A stretch of 54,731 bases of DNA from Singulisphaera acidiphila DSM 18658 (GCF_000242455.2 NC_019893.1:1-54731); one strand, 5' to 3'. Shown: positions 8,108 to 17,340, numbered from the stretch's first letter. The notes: generated from the sequence alone by a model not told the origin. A program made the numbers and translations.

Positions 8108-9003
8108 TGGCCAAGCCGAACCAGACCGACGAGGCGCGAATCAATCGGCTGGCGTCAATGACCCGCCTGCCTGCCGAAACCGAGTCCATGACGGCCGACC
8201 CCGAAGCGCGGTCGTTCGAAGGCCGCTCCAGGCTGAAAACAGCGGCCGAAATCCGACTCGACCGGATTGTGGCCGACCCCAACCAACCCCGCGTCGAGTT
8301 CGACCCGGAATCGCTCAGCCGGCTCGCCTCCAGCCTCAAGCAGCGCGGACAGCTCCAGCCGATCCGGGTCCGCTGGGATGAAGCGCTGGATCGTTACGTC
8401 GTCGTCGTCGGCGAACGGCGATGGCGAGCCGCCAGGCTCGCCGGCCTGACGGCGATCGCCTGCGTCGTCGCATCCGGCAACGCAGCGCCAGAGGAAATCC
8501 TGGAGGACCAGCTCATCGAGAACTGCTTGCGCGAGGATCTCCGACCGATTGAGCAGGCCAAGGCATTCCGGACGCTCCTGTCCCGCTTGGGGATTTCCCA
8601 GCGGCAACTCGCCGAGCGGCTCCAGGTCAGCCCTCCGACCATCACGAGAGCCCTGGCGCTTTTGGAACTGCCTGATTCGATCCAGACGTCGGTCGATGCC
8701 GGCGAAATTGCGCCGCACACCGCGTACGAAATCTCGAAGATCGACGATACCGCGACGCAGGTCGAAGTCGCCGCCCAGGCGGCCCAGGGCCGACTCCGCC
8801 GCGACGATATGCGCGAGATGGTGACCAGGACGCCGAGGCAGAGCAGGGGGACCACCCCCAAGCCCTGGGTCCACAACATCGACGGCAGAGTCCGAGTGAC
8901 CCTTGCTCCATTGGCTGACGACGTGGGACATGAGGAACTAGTTGAGGCGCTTCGGTCAGCCCTCGCGACTCTCCGTAAGAAGAGTCGCGGTCAAGCCGCT
9001 TGA
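8107..9003 (+). CDS. parB: ParB partition protein (CTPase clamp, HTH)
   Basis: 298 residues. The N-terminal ParB/Srx fold carries the CTP-binding motif GERRWRAARLAG (about residues 98-110) and the ENCLREDLRPIEQA stretch (about 138-151), equivalent to the ENLQR box of ParB proteins. A central helix-turn-helix follows (SQRQLAERLQVSPPTITRAL, about 161-180), and the C-terminus has a short possible dimerisation region. It binds centromere sites, spreads as a CTP-dependent clamp and stimulates ParA. The five palindromes at 6931-7119 are the best binding-site candidates in the window. Its stop is only seven bases from the end of the convergent rep gene, with no terminator hairpin between them. Confidence 0.92.
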   Translation: MAKPNQTDEARINRLASMTRLPAETESMTADPEARSFEGRSRLKTAAEIRLDRIVADPNQPRVEFDPESLSRLASSLKQRGQLQPIRVRWDEALDRYVVVVGERRWRAARLAGLTAIACVVASGNAAPEEILEDQLIENCLREDLRPIEQAKAFRTLLSRLGISQRQLAERLQVSPPTITRALALLELPDSIQTSVDAGEIAPHTAYEISKIDDTATQVEVAAQAAQGRLRRDDMREMVTRTPRQSRGTTPKPWVHNIDGRVRVTLAPLADDVGHEELVEALRSALATLRKKSRGQAA

Positions 9004-9010
9004 GACCAAA

Positions 9011-10510
9011 TCAGGCGTCAGGTCCACCATCGGGGAATAAGGTCCCCTGCGCCGCCTTGGTCGTACCGAGCCGCTTCTCCAGCGCCACGAGGCAGAGCGG
9101 CTCGAGCATCTTCTTCCAGCGACCGAGGCCAGGGTTCTCATCCTTGACCTCGGCCAAAATGGTCTCGCGTTCCGCGTCGTGAAGCCGATCCCAGGCGGCC
9201 CGGAGCTCCGTCTCCCGAGCCTGATCGCGTTCCGAATCGTCGCGAGCACGGCGACGAGCCTGACGCCCACTCTCCTCGGCCGCCTGTTCCACCTCGGTTG
9301 CCGCGGCCTTCGCCTCTGTCGTTGCGGCAGTAGGGAAGTCGCCCGGGGCCTGGTAATCCGCTCGGATCGACGCAACAAGGTAGCCGGCTGGGTTCTTGCC
9401 AACCCGCTTGTCACCGTTGCGCAAGAGCCAGTCGAAGACGTCGACCTTGGTCTGAATCCTCCCACTGGGATGCGCCTCGACCAAGTCGGCGGCAATCTTC
9501 GCCGACACCCCGCGTGCCTTGAGCACCTCGATCAACTCCGACGTCTCCTCCATGGGCGACTCGTCCGCCTGTCCCGCCTTGCCGCGAATCAGAATGATCC
9601 GCCAGCACCCGCGCTTGACATAGGAGTACCGCTCCTCAAGGCTCAACGGTTCGAGGAAACCAAGCTGCTCGAGCTCCTCCAAGGCCGGCTTGAGCCGGCG
9701 CTTCAATTCGGTGGGCGCATATGAACGGCTCATACCTATATGTTCGCATGCCATTGTGCGCAAATCAAAGTCGAGGCGTGACCGACGGTAGAACCGCTTG
9801 TCGAGAAAGCGGAACATCCGTTTGGTCGTCGGCAGTCGGAGTCGCAGGTAAAACTCGAGGTCGAGCTGTTTGAGGTTGCCGCTCTGGAAGCTCTGGAATA
9901 TGACCTCGTTCCAGCGGAAGCTCGACAAGGGCAGGGGGGCCTTTTCGGCCTTCAACGGCTTGCCCGATCGAGGCGCCGGCCGGCGACGCTCACGATCGTA
10001 GAGGGTGACGTTGTCCAGGACGTGGAAGTTCTCATCGACCCAGCTCTTGGCGTTGTTGTCCCACCAGGCATTCTCATACATCAAGACCACGCCGACCCAG
10101 CGATGGAGTGCCTCTTCGATCCGCCGATAGCTCTGCCCGCTTTGCGGCCAGCCAAGCAGCTCGATCAGCTCGTAGCGTGAGAAGCCGACCTTGGCCTCGG
10201 TGAAATTGTTGCGCCGTTTCGTCAACTGGATCAGGCCGACCAAGACCTCGTCGTCCAACGAAGTCGGCAGGCCGTGCTTGTGGGTCCCCATGATCGTCAG
10301 CCGCCGGACGATCGGCGCGCTGTCGCGACACTCCAGCTTGTCCTCGAAGACCAGGGTGGTCTGCCCATCAGGAATCCGGTCCGTCAGCGCGGCAATGGGA
10401 AATTCGGCGAGGTTCAGCTCGTCCTTCCAGCCGGCATCAAACGCTGAGGTGCGCTCGGCAACAGGCTCGATTCTTGCCGTTTCCTCAATCGACTGATCCC
10501 AATCGTCCAT
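9011..10510 (-). CDS. Plasmid replication initiator, RPA (replication initiator protein A) family
   Basis: 499 residues. The core from about residue 25 to 330 (ELNLAEFPIAALTDR, MGTHKHGLPTSLDDEVLVGLIQL, ELIELLGWPQSGQSYRRIEEALHRW in separate pieces, FYLRLRLPTTKRMFRFLDKRFYRR) is typical of RPA-family initiators of alphaproteobacterial and planctomycete plasmids: a winged-helix-like fold that binds origin iterons. The C-terminal part (about 380-470) is charged and helical, and the last residues (TLFPDGG) resemble a clamp-binding-like tail, a weak inference. It is divergent from the iteron array (10699-11243) and convergent with parB. Start ATG 10510 fits the first conserved residues. This gene is the main proof that the window is plasmid-derived. 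Confidence 0.88.
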   Translation of the reverse strand: MDDWDQSIEETARIEPVAERTSAFDAGWKDELNLAEFPIAALTDRIPDGQTTLVFEDKLECRDSAPIVRRLTIMGTHKHGLPTSLDDEVLVGLIQLTKRRNNFTEAKVGFSRYELIELLGWPQSGQSYRRIEEALHRWVGVVLMYENAWWDNNAKSWVDENFHVLDNVTLYDRERRRPAPRSGKPLKAEKAPLPLSSFRWNEVIFQSFQSGNLKQLDLEFYLRLRLPTTKRMFRFLDKRFYRRSRLDFDLRTMACEHIGMSRSYAPTELKRRLKPALEELEQLGFLEPLSLEERYSYVKRGCWRIILIRGKAGQADESPMEETSELIEVLKARGVSAKIAADLVEAHPSGRIQTKVDVFDWLLRNGDKRVGKNPAGYLVASIRADYQAPGDFPTAATTEAKAAATEVEQAAEESGRQARRRARDDSERDQARETELRAAWDRLHDAERETILAEVKDENPGLGRWKKMLEPLCLVALEKRLGTTKAAQGTLFPDGGPDA

Positions 10511-10597
10511 CGCTGCTCCCCAGGGCTCAGGATGTTAACCAATGGTGTGAGCGGTTCTTCTGGATTCGAGAACGATCGAAAGAAAAAACAGCATCAA

Positions 10598-10614
10598 AAC
10601 AGCGTCGAGCTGTT
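10598..10614 (-). promoter_or_regulatory. Hairpin with T-rich tail in the rep leader
   Basis: AACAGC (10598-10603) and GCTGTT (10609-10614) pair around a 5-nt loop. Read on the minus strand, toward rep, the stem is followed by TTTGATGC and then a run of six T (10582-10587 region). It lies about 90 bases before the rep start and could act as an attenuator of rep expression. The stem is short, so confidence is low. Confidence 0.3.
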
Positions 10615-10698
10615 GTTGTTCTTTTCTTCTCAACAAGAGTCTAATACAAATTCTAGGCGCCGCAAGTGTTTTGTAAACCAGAACTTATGGACCCTAAC

Positions 10699-11243
10699 TA
10701 TGTCCCGTTAATCGCTAGTGGTATGTCCGGGCAATCGTGGGTGCAGAGGCGAAGTATGTCCGGGCAATCGTGGAAAGTATGTCTCATTAATCGCTAAAGG
10801 ACGGTCGATTCATGTCCGGTCAATCGGTATGGACAAAAAGCAACTATGGGCAGGATATCTGTAGTGTCTATTTGTATCCAGGTGCACGGTTAAGCGAGTA
10901 TGTCCAGTTAATCGGCATGTACACAAAAACATGCTTAAGCACCGAGACTCAGGCCAGAGAATCAGCAGTCTCGGTTTAATCGGTAACCGTAGAAGGGTTC
11001 AGGGGATATCGTGTTGTCGAAAGGCAGGGAGAAAGCATGTCCCGTTCATCGTTGTGGACGGAATTCAATCATTGCTTGTGAGGAGGCCTACTGGCGAAGT
11101 ATGTCCGGTTCATCGGCAGGGGAGGGGCGTTGAAGTCGGCTCAGGGAAGAGCCGGCGAAGTATGTCCGGGCTATCGGTACTCTAGCCCGACGTTCCGACT
11201 CCCCCGCTTAGCTGTGGCGAAGGTAAGTATGTCCGGGCTATCG
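10699..11243 (+). repeat. Ten 16-bp iterons: candidate origin of replication
   Basis: Direct repeats, all on the plus strand, of consensus TATGTCC(G/C)G(T/G)(T/C)(A/C/T)ATCG begin at 10699, 10722, 10755, 10778, 10811, 10899, 11036, 11100, 11161 and 11228. The first five are spaced 23, 33, 23 and 33 bp, a regular alternation; the last three are 61-67 bp apart. Four copies (10755, 11100, 11161, 11228) share an upstream GGCGAAG box, immediately adjacent in three and five bases away in the last. The array lies upstream of the RPA-type rep gene, the usual place for initiator-binding iterons. AT-rich stretches flank it on both sides (about 10580-10690 and 11270-11340) and could melt first. Origin function is inferred. 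Confidence 0.75.
10915..10934. repeat. Small inverted repeat within the iteron region
   Basis: GCATGT (10915-10920) and ACATGC (10929-10934) surround an A-rich 8-nt loop, directly after the sixth iteron. Could be part of the origin structure; no independent support. Confidence 0.3.
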
Positions 11244-12185
11244 GTACTGAGCCGATTCGAGCAATTAACCGAAACTGTGAAATTTACCCAGGCTACTGAC
11301 AATAAACGCTATCAAGAACAAAAAAAATCTCAGAGAAATTGCGGACGGCACGATCTGTGGACACTTTTTGGGCTCATCCAAGGAGAGGGCAGTCCACATT
11401 TTAAGGTGGCAAGGACTGGCCGGGTAAGCTCGTCTGGGAGGGACGACGAACCCAAGGAGGGGCCTTTCGCTAATAGGGGATCTGGCGGGTCTTGATTCTC
11501 GAGGACCTTGCGCCAGCGGGTCCTTCGATCTTGGGCTAGATGATGTGGGCGACGAGCGACTCTGGTTTCGAAAATGGACGGGTGTTCCGGTTGCCGGGGG
11601 GCCTTGGTGCGGATCGTGAAGCCAGGCACGTGCCGGCTTGGCCTGGCGGGTAGGTCTTGAATCACTTTTGGGACGATCCGTGTCCTTTGAAACCACGCGT
11701 GCGTCGTGAGGGCGGAAGCGATGCTCCTTTCTCGCCGAGCGGCAACGCGTCGCCACAGCCAGGCAAGAGCGCCGCAGCCTTGGGATCAGTTGGGCCCGCC
11801 GTTTCGCGTGGTCTCACCGTAGGCCACGGACAATGTCTGCGACGTAGTTGACAACCTCGAGCGGAGCTTGTGAGATTGGAGATGACGAGGACCTATCGTG
11901 ATGGGTCATCTATGCTCGCCAGCGTCCGTCGAGCGATATCAATCAACCGCAGCATTCCAGAATCGTGGACGACAAGGCTGTCTGACCGTCTTCGATCCCC
12001 CCTCGGAAGACGGCTAGAACGATTCTTCTGAGAATTATTTCCAATTCCATCTTGCTCCGTCCACTTCAATGGCGGAGCGCCCGTTCTCCAATTCCATCAC
12101 CGCTCGAACAATGCGCAGTCCGCAATCCACATGGGGGCATGATGTGGTGGGAGATCGCCAGCACGTCATCTTACAATGTCCACGC
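11244..12185. other. No supported gene between the iterons and the sigma factor gene
   Basis: ORFs here have no recognisable domain and unusual composition. The AT-rich part at about 11270-11345 adjoins the last iteron. Near the sigma gene, TCCAATTCCATC occurs twice (12040-12051, 12087-12098) and brackets an inverted repeat GCTCCG (12054-12059) / CGGAGC (12073-12078). This might be a promoter or regulator site for the sigma operon. Confidence 0.4.
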
Positions 12186-12737
12186 ATGCACTCTTCGCCA
12201 GAGGAGCGTGAAGCCTCAAAAGGCCGGGGGTTTCTCAGCCAGTTCCTCAAGGCAGAGCGGCGTATCTTCGCCTACATTCTCGCGCTTTCGCCTCGAAGAT
12301 CTGATGCGGAGGATCTTTTTCAAGAGGCAAGCATGGTCATGTGGGAGAAATTTGATGAAGTCAATCCTCCCGAGGACTTCGTGGCTTGGGGATGCCGTAT
12401 CGCTTACTTCAAAATTTGCGACTATCGCAAGGTTCAGGTGCGGCAACGAGTGACTTTCAGCGATGCGATGCTGGCACGAATGGCGGAGACATTGGCGACG
12501 GAGGCGGTGACGAGGCATCTCGACGAACGCCGTGAGGCGTTGGAGTGCTGCCTTGGCAAGTTGAGCTGCCGTGACAAGGATTTTCTCGTACAACGGCTCG
12601 AGGAAGGAGCCACCGCTCAGACGACCGCTGAGCGGACCGGCCGATCCGTCGCCGCGGTTTACAAGGCGATGGCGAAAATCCGCAGATCTCTATGCGACTG
12701 TGTGTCGCGAACCTTGGCGATGAAGGGTCGGGCATGA
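12186..12737 (+). CDS. ECF-type sigma factor (planctomycete/verrucomicrobial sigma-70 family)
   Basis: 183 residues with start ATG 12186; an in-frame ATG at 12069 would add 39 residues that look unlike a sigma factor, so the shorter form is preferred. Region 2 is visible as DAEDLFQEASMVMWEKFDE (about 39-57), giving -10 recognition and core binding. Region 4 is LSCRDKDFLVQRLEEGATA followed by QTTAERTGRSVAAVYKAMA, a helix-turn-helix for the -35 element. It directs RNA polymerase to a small regulon, probably including its own operon. Its stop overlaps the next gene (ATGA at 12734-12737), and that gene encodes a FecR-like membrane protein, the usual partner in planctomycetes. No Shine-Dalgarno sequence is obvious. 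Confidence 0.88.
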   Translation: MHSSPEEREASKGRGFLSQFLKAERRIFAYILALSPRRSDAEDLFQEASMVMWEKFDEVNPPEDFVAWGCRIAYFKICDYRKVQVRQRVTFSDAMLARMAETLATEAVTRHLDERREALECCLGKLSCRDKDFLVQRLEEGATAQTTAERTGRSVAAVYKAMAKIRRSLCDCVSRTLAMKGRA

Positions 12738-14467
12738 TGCGAGAACCCGATCGGGATACCGAGTTGCGAACGCTGCTCGAGGCGCTCTGCGAGGAGTCGA
12801 TTACGCCCGAGCAGATGGCGCGGCTGGAAGCGATGATGATGGCCGATCCGGGGGCGGAAATCCTCTACCTTGAGTTTATGCAGATCCAATCGGATTTGCT
12901 TCGGGAGTTTGGCGGCGCTCGTTCCGGGGCGGATCTGAGCGGCCCTGATCCAGGACAGTCCGGAGTCGAGGATGTGCTCCAGCCCGCCTCGTCCAGCTTG
13001 CGACTGGGGGGCAGGCTTGCTCCCGGAAAACTCTTGCTCCTCGTCGCTGCGGCCGTGATCGGGTTGGCTTCGCCGATTGCGTTTCATGCGTTTCATGCCG
13101 CTCGTGCACGGCGGGCGGGGCCAACGGGACTTGGCACGATCAGCGACTCGAAGCCGTCTTATCCCAAGGTCGATGTCACGCGAGGCATTGCGCTGGTCGT
13201 CAAGCTCGAGGGTTTGCAGTGGGAGTCGACGGATCATGCGCATCCGTCGGAAGGGGACATTCTCGCGGGCGGTCGGCTCCGCTTTCGCTCGGGACGTCTC
13301 TTTTTAAGCATGTTTACCGGAGTTTCCCTCGTGGTCGAAGGGCCGGCGGACGTGGAACTCCTCTCCTTCGACAAGGTTCACGTTCGCTCGGGCCGGCTGC
13401 GCGCCCGGGTCCCGGAGGGGGCCGAAGGCTTCGTCGTTTCCGGGCCTGGTTCGGCGGTCGTAGACTTGGGGACGGAGTTCGGACTAAACATCGGTTCCGA
13501 CGGCAAGATGCAGGGCAAGGTCTTTAAGGGGAGGGTTGAGGCTGCGCTGTTGAACGAGGTGGGGACCTACCGCCGCAGCCGCATGATGGACCCGAAGAGC
13601 CATGGCTTCAACATCGATCCCCAGGCCGAAGTGATCGACTCGGGAATTCAGGGCGACGACTTCATTTCGCTTTCGAGGCAAGCGACATCCCCCTTGGTCC
13701 TGGACCGCCGCTATCGCGACGCGGTCATCCAGGCGAGGCCTTGGGGTTACTGGCGATTTGACTCGCTAACGGACGGACTGATCCCGAATGAAATCCCAGG
13801 CCACCCCTCATTGCGAGCCGAGGGGCCGATCCACCTGTCAAGTCCGGGGACGGGTAACCGGAGCGCGGTGTTCGAGCCGGGATCGACGGGCCAGTATCTG
13901 ACAGTCAACGGACTCTGGGAACCGCCGCGACACCCGGGCTATTCAGTCGAACTCTGGTTCTTGTCCCAGGGAATTTCCCACGCCGCGCTGGTCAGCTTGC
14001 TCGAGGATTCGCCGACCGTGCAGGTGAACCATTCCTCGGAGCTCCACTTCAAGTTCCTCCTCGAACTGACGTCCCGAGTCCGAGGAAAGTTGCATCAGCC
14101 GGCCTCCTTGCGGCTCTTACACCGTTTTCCGACAAGTTATAACGGTGGCGATAATTTGTATTCGAAATCGAATTATATGCCTTTGCAATGGCATCATCTG
14201 GTGGGCCAGTTGAATGAAGACCGTATGGAGCTCTTCCTGGATGGCGAACGCACTTCGCCATTGCATGTTGACCCGGTCTATTCCAATCGGGCCAGTCAGA
14301 TCATCCTCGGACGACTGACCACGCTTCCCAAGCATAACGAAGATACGAGCCGGCCGTTTGTAGGCTGGATGGACGAGGTTGCCATCTACAACCGCCCGCT
14401 CACGATCGAGGAAATCCGCGGTCATTATCGTCTTCATCCAGCCTCTCGAAGCCGCCCCGGGGGGTGA
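12734..14467 (+). CDS. FecR-domain / LamG-domain membrane protein, putative anti-sigma or signal sensor
   Basis: 577 residues, start ATG 12734 overlapping the sigma stop by four bases. The N-terminal cytoplasmic part (about 1-95) is an acidic helical region resembling anti-sigma N-termini (LRTLLEALCEESITPEQMARLE). One membrane helix sits near 99-120. Outside the membrane, a FecR-like domain (about 160-280; GDILAGGRLRFRSGRLFLSMF, then SGPGSAVVDLGTEFGLN) is followed by a LamG/concanavalin-like domain (about 330-565; YWRFDSL, SVELWFLSQG, DEVAIYNRPLTIEEI). Such proteins are thought to sense an outside signal, perhaps a glycan, and control the paired sigma factor. The link to the sigma factor rests on gene overlap and family precedent. 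Confidence 0.85.
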   Translation: MMREPDRDTELRTLLEALCEESITPEQMARLEAMMMADPGAEILYLEFMQIQSDLLREFGGARSGADLSGPDPGQSGVEDVLQPASSSLRLGGRLAPGKLLLLVAAAVIGLASPIAFHAFHAARARRAGPTGLGTISDSKPSYPKVDVTRGIALVVKLEGLQWESTDHAHPSEGDILAGGRLRFRSGRLFLSMFTGVSLVVEGPADVELLSFDKVHVRSGRLRARVPEGAEGFVVSGPGSAVVDLGTEFGLNIGSDGKMQGKVFKGRVEAALLNEVGTYRRSRMMDPKSHGFNIDPQAEVIDSGIQGDDFISLSRQATSPLVLDRRYRDAVIQARPWGYWRFDSLTDGLIPNEIPGHPSLRAEGPIHLSSPGTGNRSAVFEPGSTGQYLTVNGLWEPPRHPGYSVELWFLSQGISHAALVSLLEDSPTVQVNHSSELHFKFLLELTSRVRGKLHQPASLRLLHRFPTSYNGGDNLYSKSNYMPLQWHHLVGQLNEDRMELFLDGERTSPLHVDPVYSNRASQIILGRLTTLPKHNEDTSRPFVGWMDEVAIYNRPLTIEEIRGHYRLHPASRSRPGG

Positions 14468-14687
14468 GCCGGCATCGTTGGCGGAGCAGGTGCCTGCAAC
14501 GAAGAGGGATTGATTCACGCGATTCAATTCGAATCGAGTTTGTTCTGACGGTCCAGCCGTGAGGTCGATCTCCGTTGAGCAAGATATGAATCAGCGTTTG
14601 TTAACCTTGCTCACAGGTTGGCTTGGGCCGTTTTGCCGTGTCGTGCGACTTTCCTGATTTTTTTTTTAGGAATGCGAGGTCCTTCCC

Positions 14688-15764
14688 ATGAGGCGTCAAG
14701 GTTTCACTCTGATTGAATTGTTGGTTGTCATTGCGATTATCGCCGTTTTGATCGCCCTCTTGCTTCCGGCCGTGCAAGCGGCCCGCGAGGCCGCCCGCCG
14801 CTCCCAGTGCGTCAACAACCTGAAGCAGATGGGTCTAGCGATCCAGAATTACCACGACACCAACGGCTGCCTGCCGCCCACCGACAATGCGACGATCTAC
14901 AACAGCGTAACGGCCAATGCGAACGACTTCGGGATGAAGGTTCGCATCCTTCATTACATGGAGCAGGTGTCTCTCTACAATGCCTTCAATCAGTCGATTG
15001 CCTACAACCTCGCTCAGAACGGCACTGTCTCCGCAACCAACGTCGCCACATTTCTCTGCCCCTCCGACGGGACGACCGTGAACCGGGGTATGTCGCAATA
15101 CGTTGGCCACAACTTCGGCGATTGCAACTATGGGAATAACATCGGGACGAGCTTGTCGTTCAATGGCGGCCAGATCGATGGGCCCGCGTATGTGATCGGT
15201 CAGTATCCTAGTGGCGGAATTAACTACGGTTCCTCCAATGGCGGTGTTGTCACGATCGCGTCAATTCTCGACGGGACATCGAACACGGCCATGCACAGCG
15301 AGTGGGTGAAGGGAAAGGGGACGGCCGGCGACGGCCTCTGGCAGGTCTATTCGATCGGCACCAACCTTAGCACCACGACGCCCGCCATCCCGGGCGGGGC
15401 GGTGGGTTGGCAGGCGGTTTTGAGCAGCATCGGCGCGACTTGCCAGACGAGCACCACCCAGAACTGGAATACCAAAGGTTATTCTTGGAGTGACGGAGGA
15501 TGTGGCATCGGCGGTTGCTACAGCCACCTCCAGCCGCCGAATAAGAAAGCATGCGTTTACGGCAATCAAAAGGAAGGCTACTCCGCCACGGTCATCTGGT
15601 CCGTTGGAACGATGATCGGCGCAAGTTCCTACCACTCGGGTGGGGTCAACGTCGGGATGCTCGACGGCTCGGTCCGGTTTGTTAAAGATAGCGTCAGCCT
15701 GGCGACTTGGGGAGCGATCGCCACCAAAGCGGGCGGAGAGGTCATCAGCGCCGACAGCCTCTAA
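14688..15764 (+). CDS. DUF1559 prepilin-like (type II pseudopilin) protein
   Basis: 358 residues. The N-terminus is a textbook prepilin cleavage/methylation motif: MRRQG followed by FTLIELLVVIAIIAVLIALLLP, cut after Gly5 by prepilin peptidase. AAREAARRSQCVNNLKQMGLAIQNYHD then leads into the DUF1559 body, and the C-terminus has the family's conserved YHSGGVNVGMLDGSVRFV. DUF1559 proteins are greatly expanded in planctomycetes and are presumed to form or decorate pseudopilus-like envelope structures. It lies 220 bases after the FecR/LamG gene, same strand, and may be a target of the sigma factor. A hairpin follows at 15780-15809. Confidence 0.93.
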   Translation: MRRQGFTLIELLVVIAIIAVLIALLLPAVQAAREAARRSQCVNNLKQMGLAIQNYHDTNGCLPPTDNATIYNSVTANANDFGMKVRILHYMEQVSLYNAFNQSIAYNLAQNGTVSATNVATFLCPSDGTTVNRGMSQYVGHNFGDCNYGNNIGTSLSFNGGQIDGPAYVIGQYPSGGINYGSSNGGVVTIASILDGTSNTAMHSEWVKGKGTAGDGLWQVYSIGTNLSTTTPAIPGGAVGWQAVLSSIGATCQTSTTQNWNTKGYSWSDGGCGIGGCYSHLQPPNKKACVYGNQKEGYSATVIWSVGTMIGASSYHSGGVNVGMLDGSVRFVKDSVSLATWGAIATKAGGEVISADSL

Positions 15765-15779
15765 CCTCAACTCGAAGCA

Positions 15780-15809
15780 CTCGGCCCGGGATCCCCCCGT
15801 CGGGCCGAG
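15780..15809 (+). terminator. Hairpin after the DUF1559 gene
   Basis: CTCGGCCCG (15780-15788) and CGGGCCGAG (15801-15809) pair perfectly around a 12-nt loop, 15 bases after the stop codon. There is only a weak T-tract (GTTTG), so termination may be inefficient or Rho-assisted. Confidence 0.6.
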
Positions 15810-16268
15810 GTTTGCGCCGACTTGTTGAATGGTTGACTCGATCGGGAATGGGCGATCTCGGAGGCAAGCCCGAGAGCAGGGGCCGTAGCCGTAAGTCGGA
15901 TCTTGTCTTCCTCGGTGACACGACCGAACTTCACCTTGATTTCATCATGATGGGCTTCTTCAAGTTCACGAGCCCCGCTGACGAGCCAGAGTCGGTAGGA
16001 TGCCCGCCAGTGAGTTGAAGATAGACGTGCCCGTCACTGACTTCCGAGTGGGCCAGGCAACGCCGTGTCGATTCCCCCGGCGATTTCCACTAGGCTGATG
16101 GAATCGGCGCCGCGCGATCAAGCTGGATTCTCGCCAATTAACGAGCGAGGAGCGAAGGTGTTTGTGAATGCGTAAGGGCCCGGGCCGCCTTGCCACACTT
16201 TGGCAGGGCCGCTAGCATGACCTCCGATCGTCTTGCCCAGCCATTCACAATGCCGGAGCGCTTCCATC
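15810..16268. other. Intergenic region, no gene recognised
   Basis: About 460 bases between the DUF1559 terminator and rmlA. Short ORFs lack family features. Presumably carries the rmlA promoter. Confidence 0.4.
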
Positions 16269-17171
16269 ATGAAGGACCAGGAAATGTTTCCCAAGGGCAT
16301 CATCCTGGCGGGGGGAACGGGGACCCGGCTTTATCCGATCACCCGTGCGATCAGCAAGCAGTTATTGCCGATCTACGACAAGCCGATGATCTATTATCCG
16401 CTCTCAACCTTGATGCTGGCGGGAATTCGCGACATCCTGTTGATTTCGACGCCCGAGGATATCGGCAACTTCGAGCGTGTACTTGGGGATGGCCATCAGA
16501 TTGGGCTGTCGATTCGCTACGCCGTGCAACCGCAACCGGGCGGGCTTGCCCAGGCCTTTCTGATTGGCCGCGAGTTTATTGGCTCGTCGTCAGTGGGCCT
16601 GATCCTGGGGGACAACATCTTCTACGGCCAAGGCTTTCAGGTGATGTTGGCCAGGGCCCGCACCGCCCAGACGGGCGCGACCGTATTTGCCTATCAGGTC
16701 AGGGATCCCGAACGCTATGGCGTGGTCGAGTTCGATGCCCAGGGCAACGCCGTTTCGATCGAAGAGAAGCCTGCGCGGCCGCGGTCTCAGTTTGCGGTAA
16801 CCGGTCTTTACTTCTACGACAATCAGGTCGTTGATATCGCCGCGAACCTGAAGCCGTCATCGCGCGGCGAGCTCGAGATCACCGACGTCAACCGTGAGTA
16901 CCTCTCCCGCGGCCAGCTTCGTGTCGAACGGTTCAGCCGAGGGTTCGCCTGGCTCGACACCGGCACGATTGATTCCTTGAACCAGGCAGCCAACTATGTC
17001 GAGACGATTGAATCACGCCAAGGGCTCAAAATCGCCTGTATCGAAGAAGTGGCCTACCGGATGGGATACATTTCGAGCACTCAGGTTGAGAATCTCGCGA
17101 GCAAACTCCCCAACGACTACGGACGTTACTTGAGGGATCTTTTGCGAGAGCCGGGTCAACCAGCGCTTTGA
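16269..17171 (+). CDS. rmlA: Glucose-1-phosphate thymidylyltransferase RmlA
   Basis: 300 residues from ATG 16269 (ATG 16284 is an alternative and closer to the usual start). It catalyses glucose-1-phosphate + dTTP to dTDP-glucose, first step to dTDP-L-rhamnose and other deoxysugars. The nucleotide-binding signature GIILAGGTGTRLYPIT is followed by KQLLPIYDKPMIYYPLSTLMLAGI. LGDNIFYG, VVEFD and the WLDTGT motif near residue 224 are all present. Length and motifs match active RmlA. RmlB, C and D are not in the window, so the product must be used by chromosomal enzymes. A DUF1501 gene follows on the same strand. Confidence 0.95.
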   Translation: MKDQEMFPKGIILAGGTGTRLYPITRAISKQLLPIYDKPMIYYPLSTLMLAGIRDILLISTPEDIGNFERVLGDGHQIGLSIRYAVQPQPGGLAQAFLIGREFIGSSSVGLILGDNIFYGQGFQVMLARARTAQTGATVFAYQVRDPERYGVVEFDAQGNAVSIEEKPARPRSQFAVTGLYFYDNQVVDIAANLKPSSRGELEITDVNREYLSRGQLRVERFSRGFAWLDTGTIDSLNQAANYVETIESRQGLKIACIEEVAYRMGYISSTQVENLASKLPNDYGRYLRDLLREPGQPAL

Positions 17172-17340
17172 TTACAGAGCGAGGGGCAGGGCGGGTTCGA
17201 TGTCTGAATTTGGGGTCTCTGAAAATTGTTGAATGAGGGTTGAATCTGTAGTCCCCGCGAATTGTTGAATGCTGTATCATGGGGATCCGGATCGAAACAC
17301 AGCCAGGGCCCGTTTCGACCGGTACATGAGGATGGCATTC
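17172..17340. repeat. Short degenerate direct repeat between rmlA and DUF1501
   Basis: AATTGTTGAATG occurs at 17224-17235 and 17260-17271, each at the end of a roughly 36-40-base unit beginning near GGGTT. Only two imperfect units are visible. This could be a planctomycete intergenic minisatellite or regulatory site. Confidence 0.4.

Noticed and set aside
10699..11243. CRISPR array
   Set aside because: Repeat cores are short and degenerate, spacing is irregular (23 to 137 bp), and there are no cas genes; iterons fit better.
10699..11243. Terminal repeats of an IS21-like element
   Set aside because: No transposase genes (istA/istB type) remain nearby and the repeats sit directly upstream of a plasmid initiator gene.
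11265..11756. Minus-strand ORF of 163 codons
   Set aside because: Low-complexity Arg/Pro/Ser composition, no domain, overlapping alternative frames equally open.
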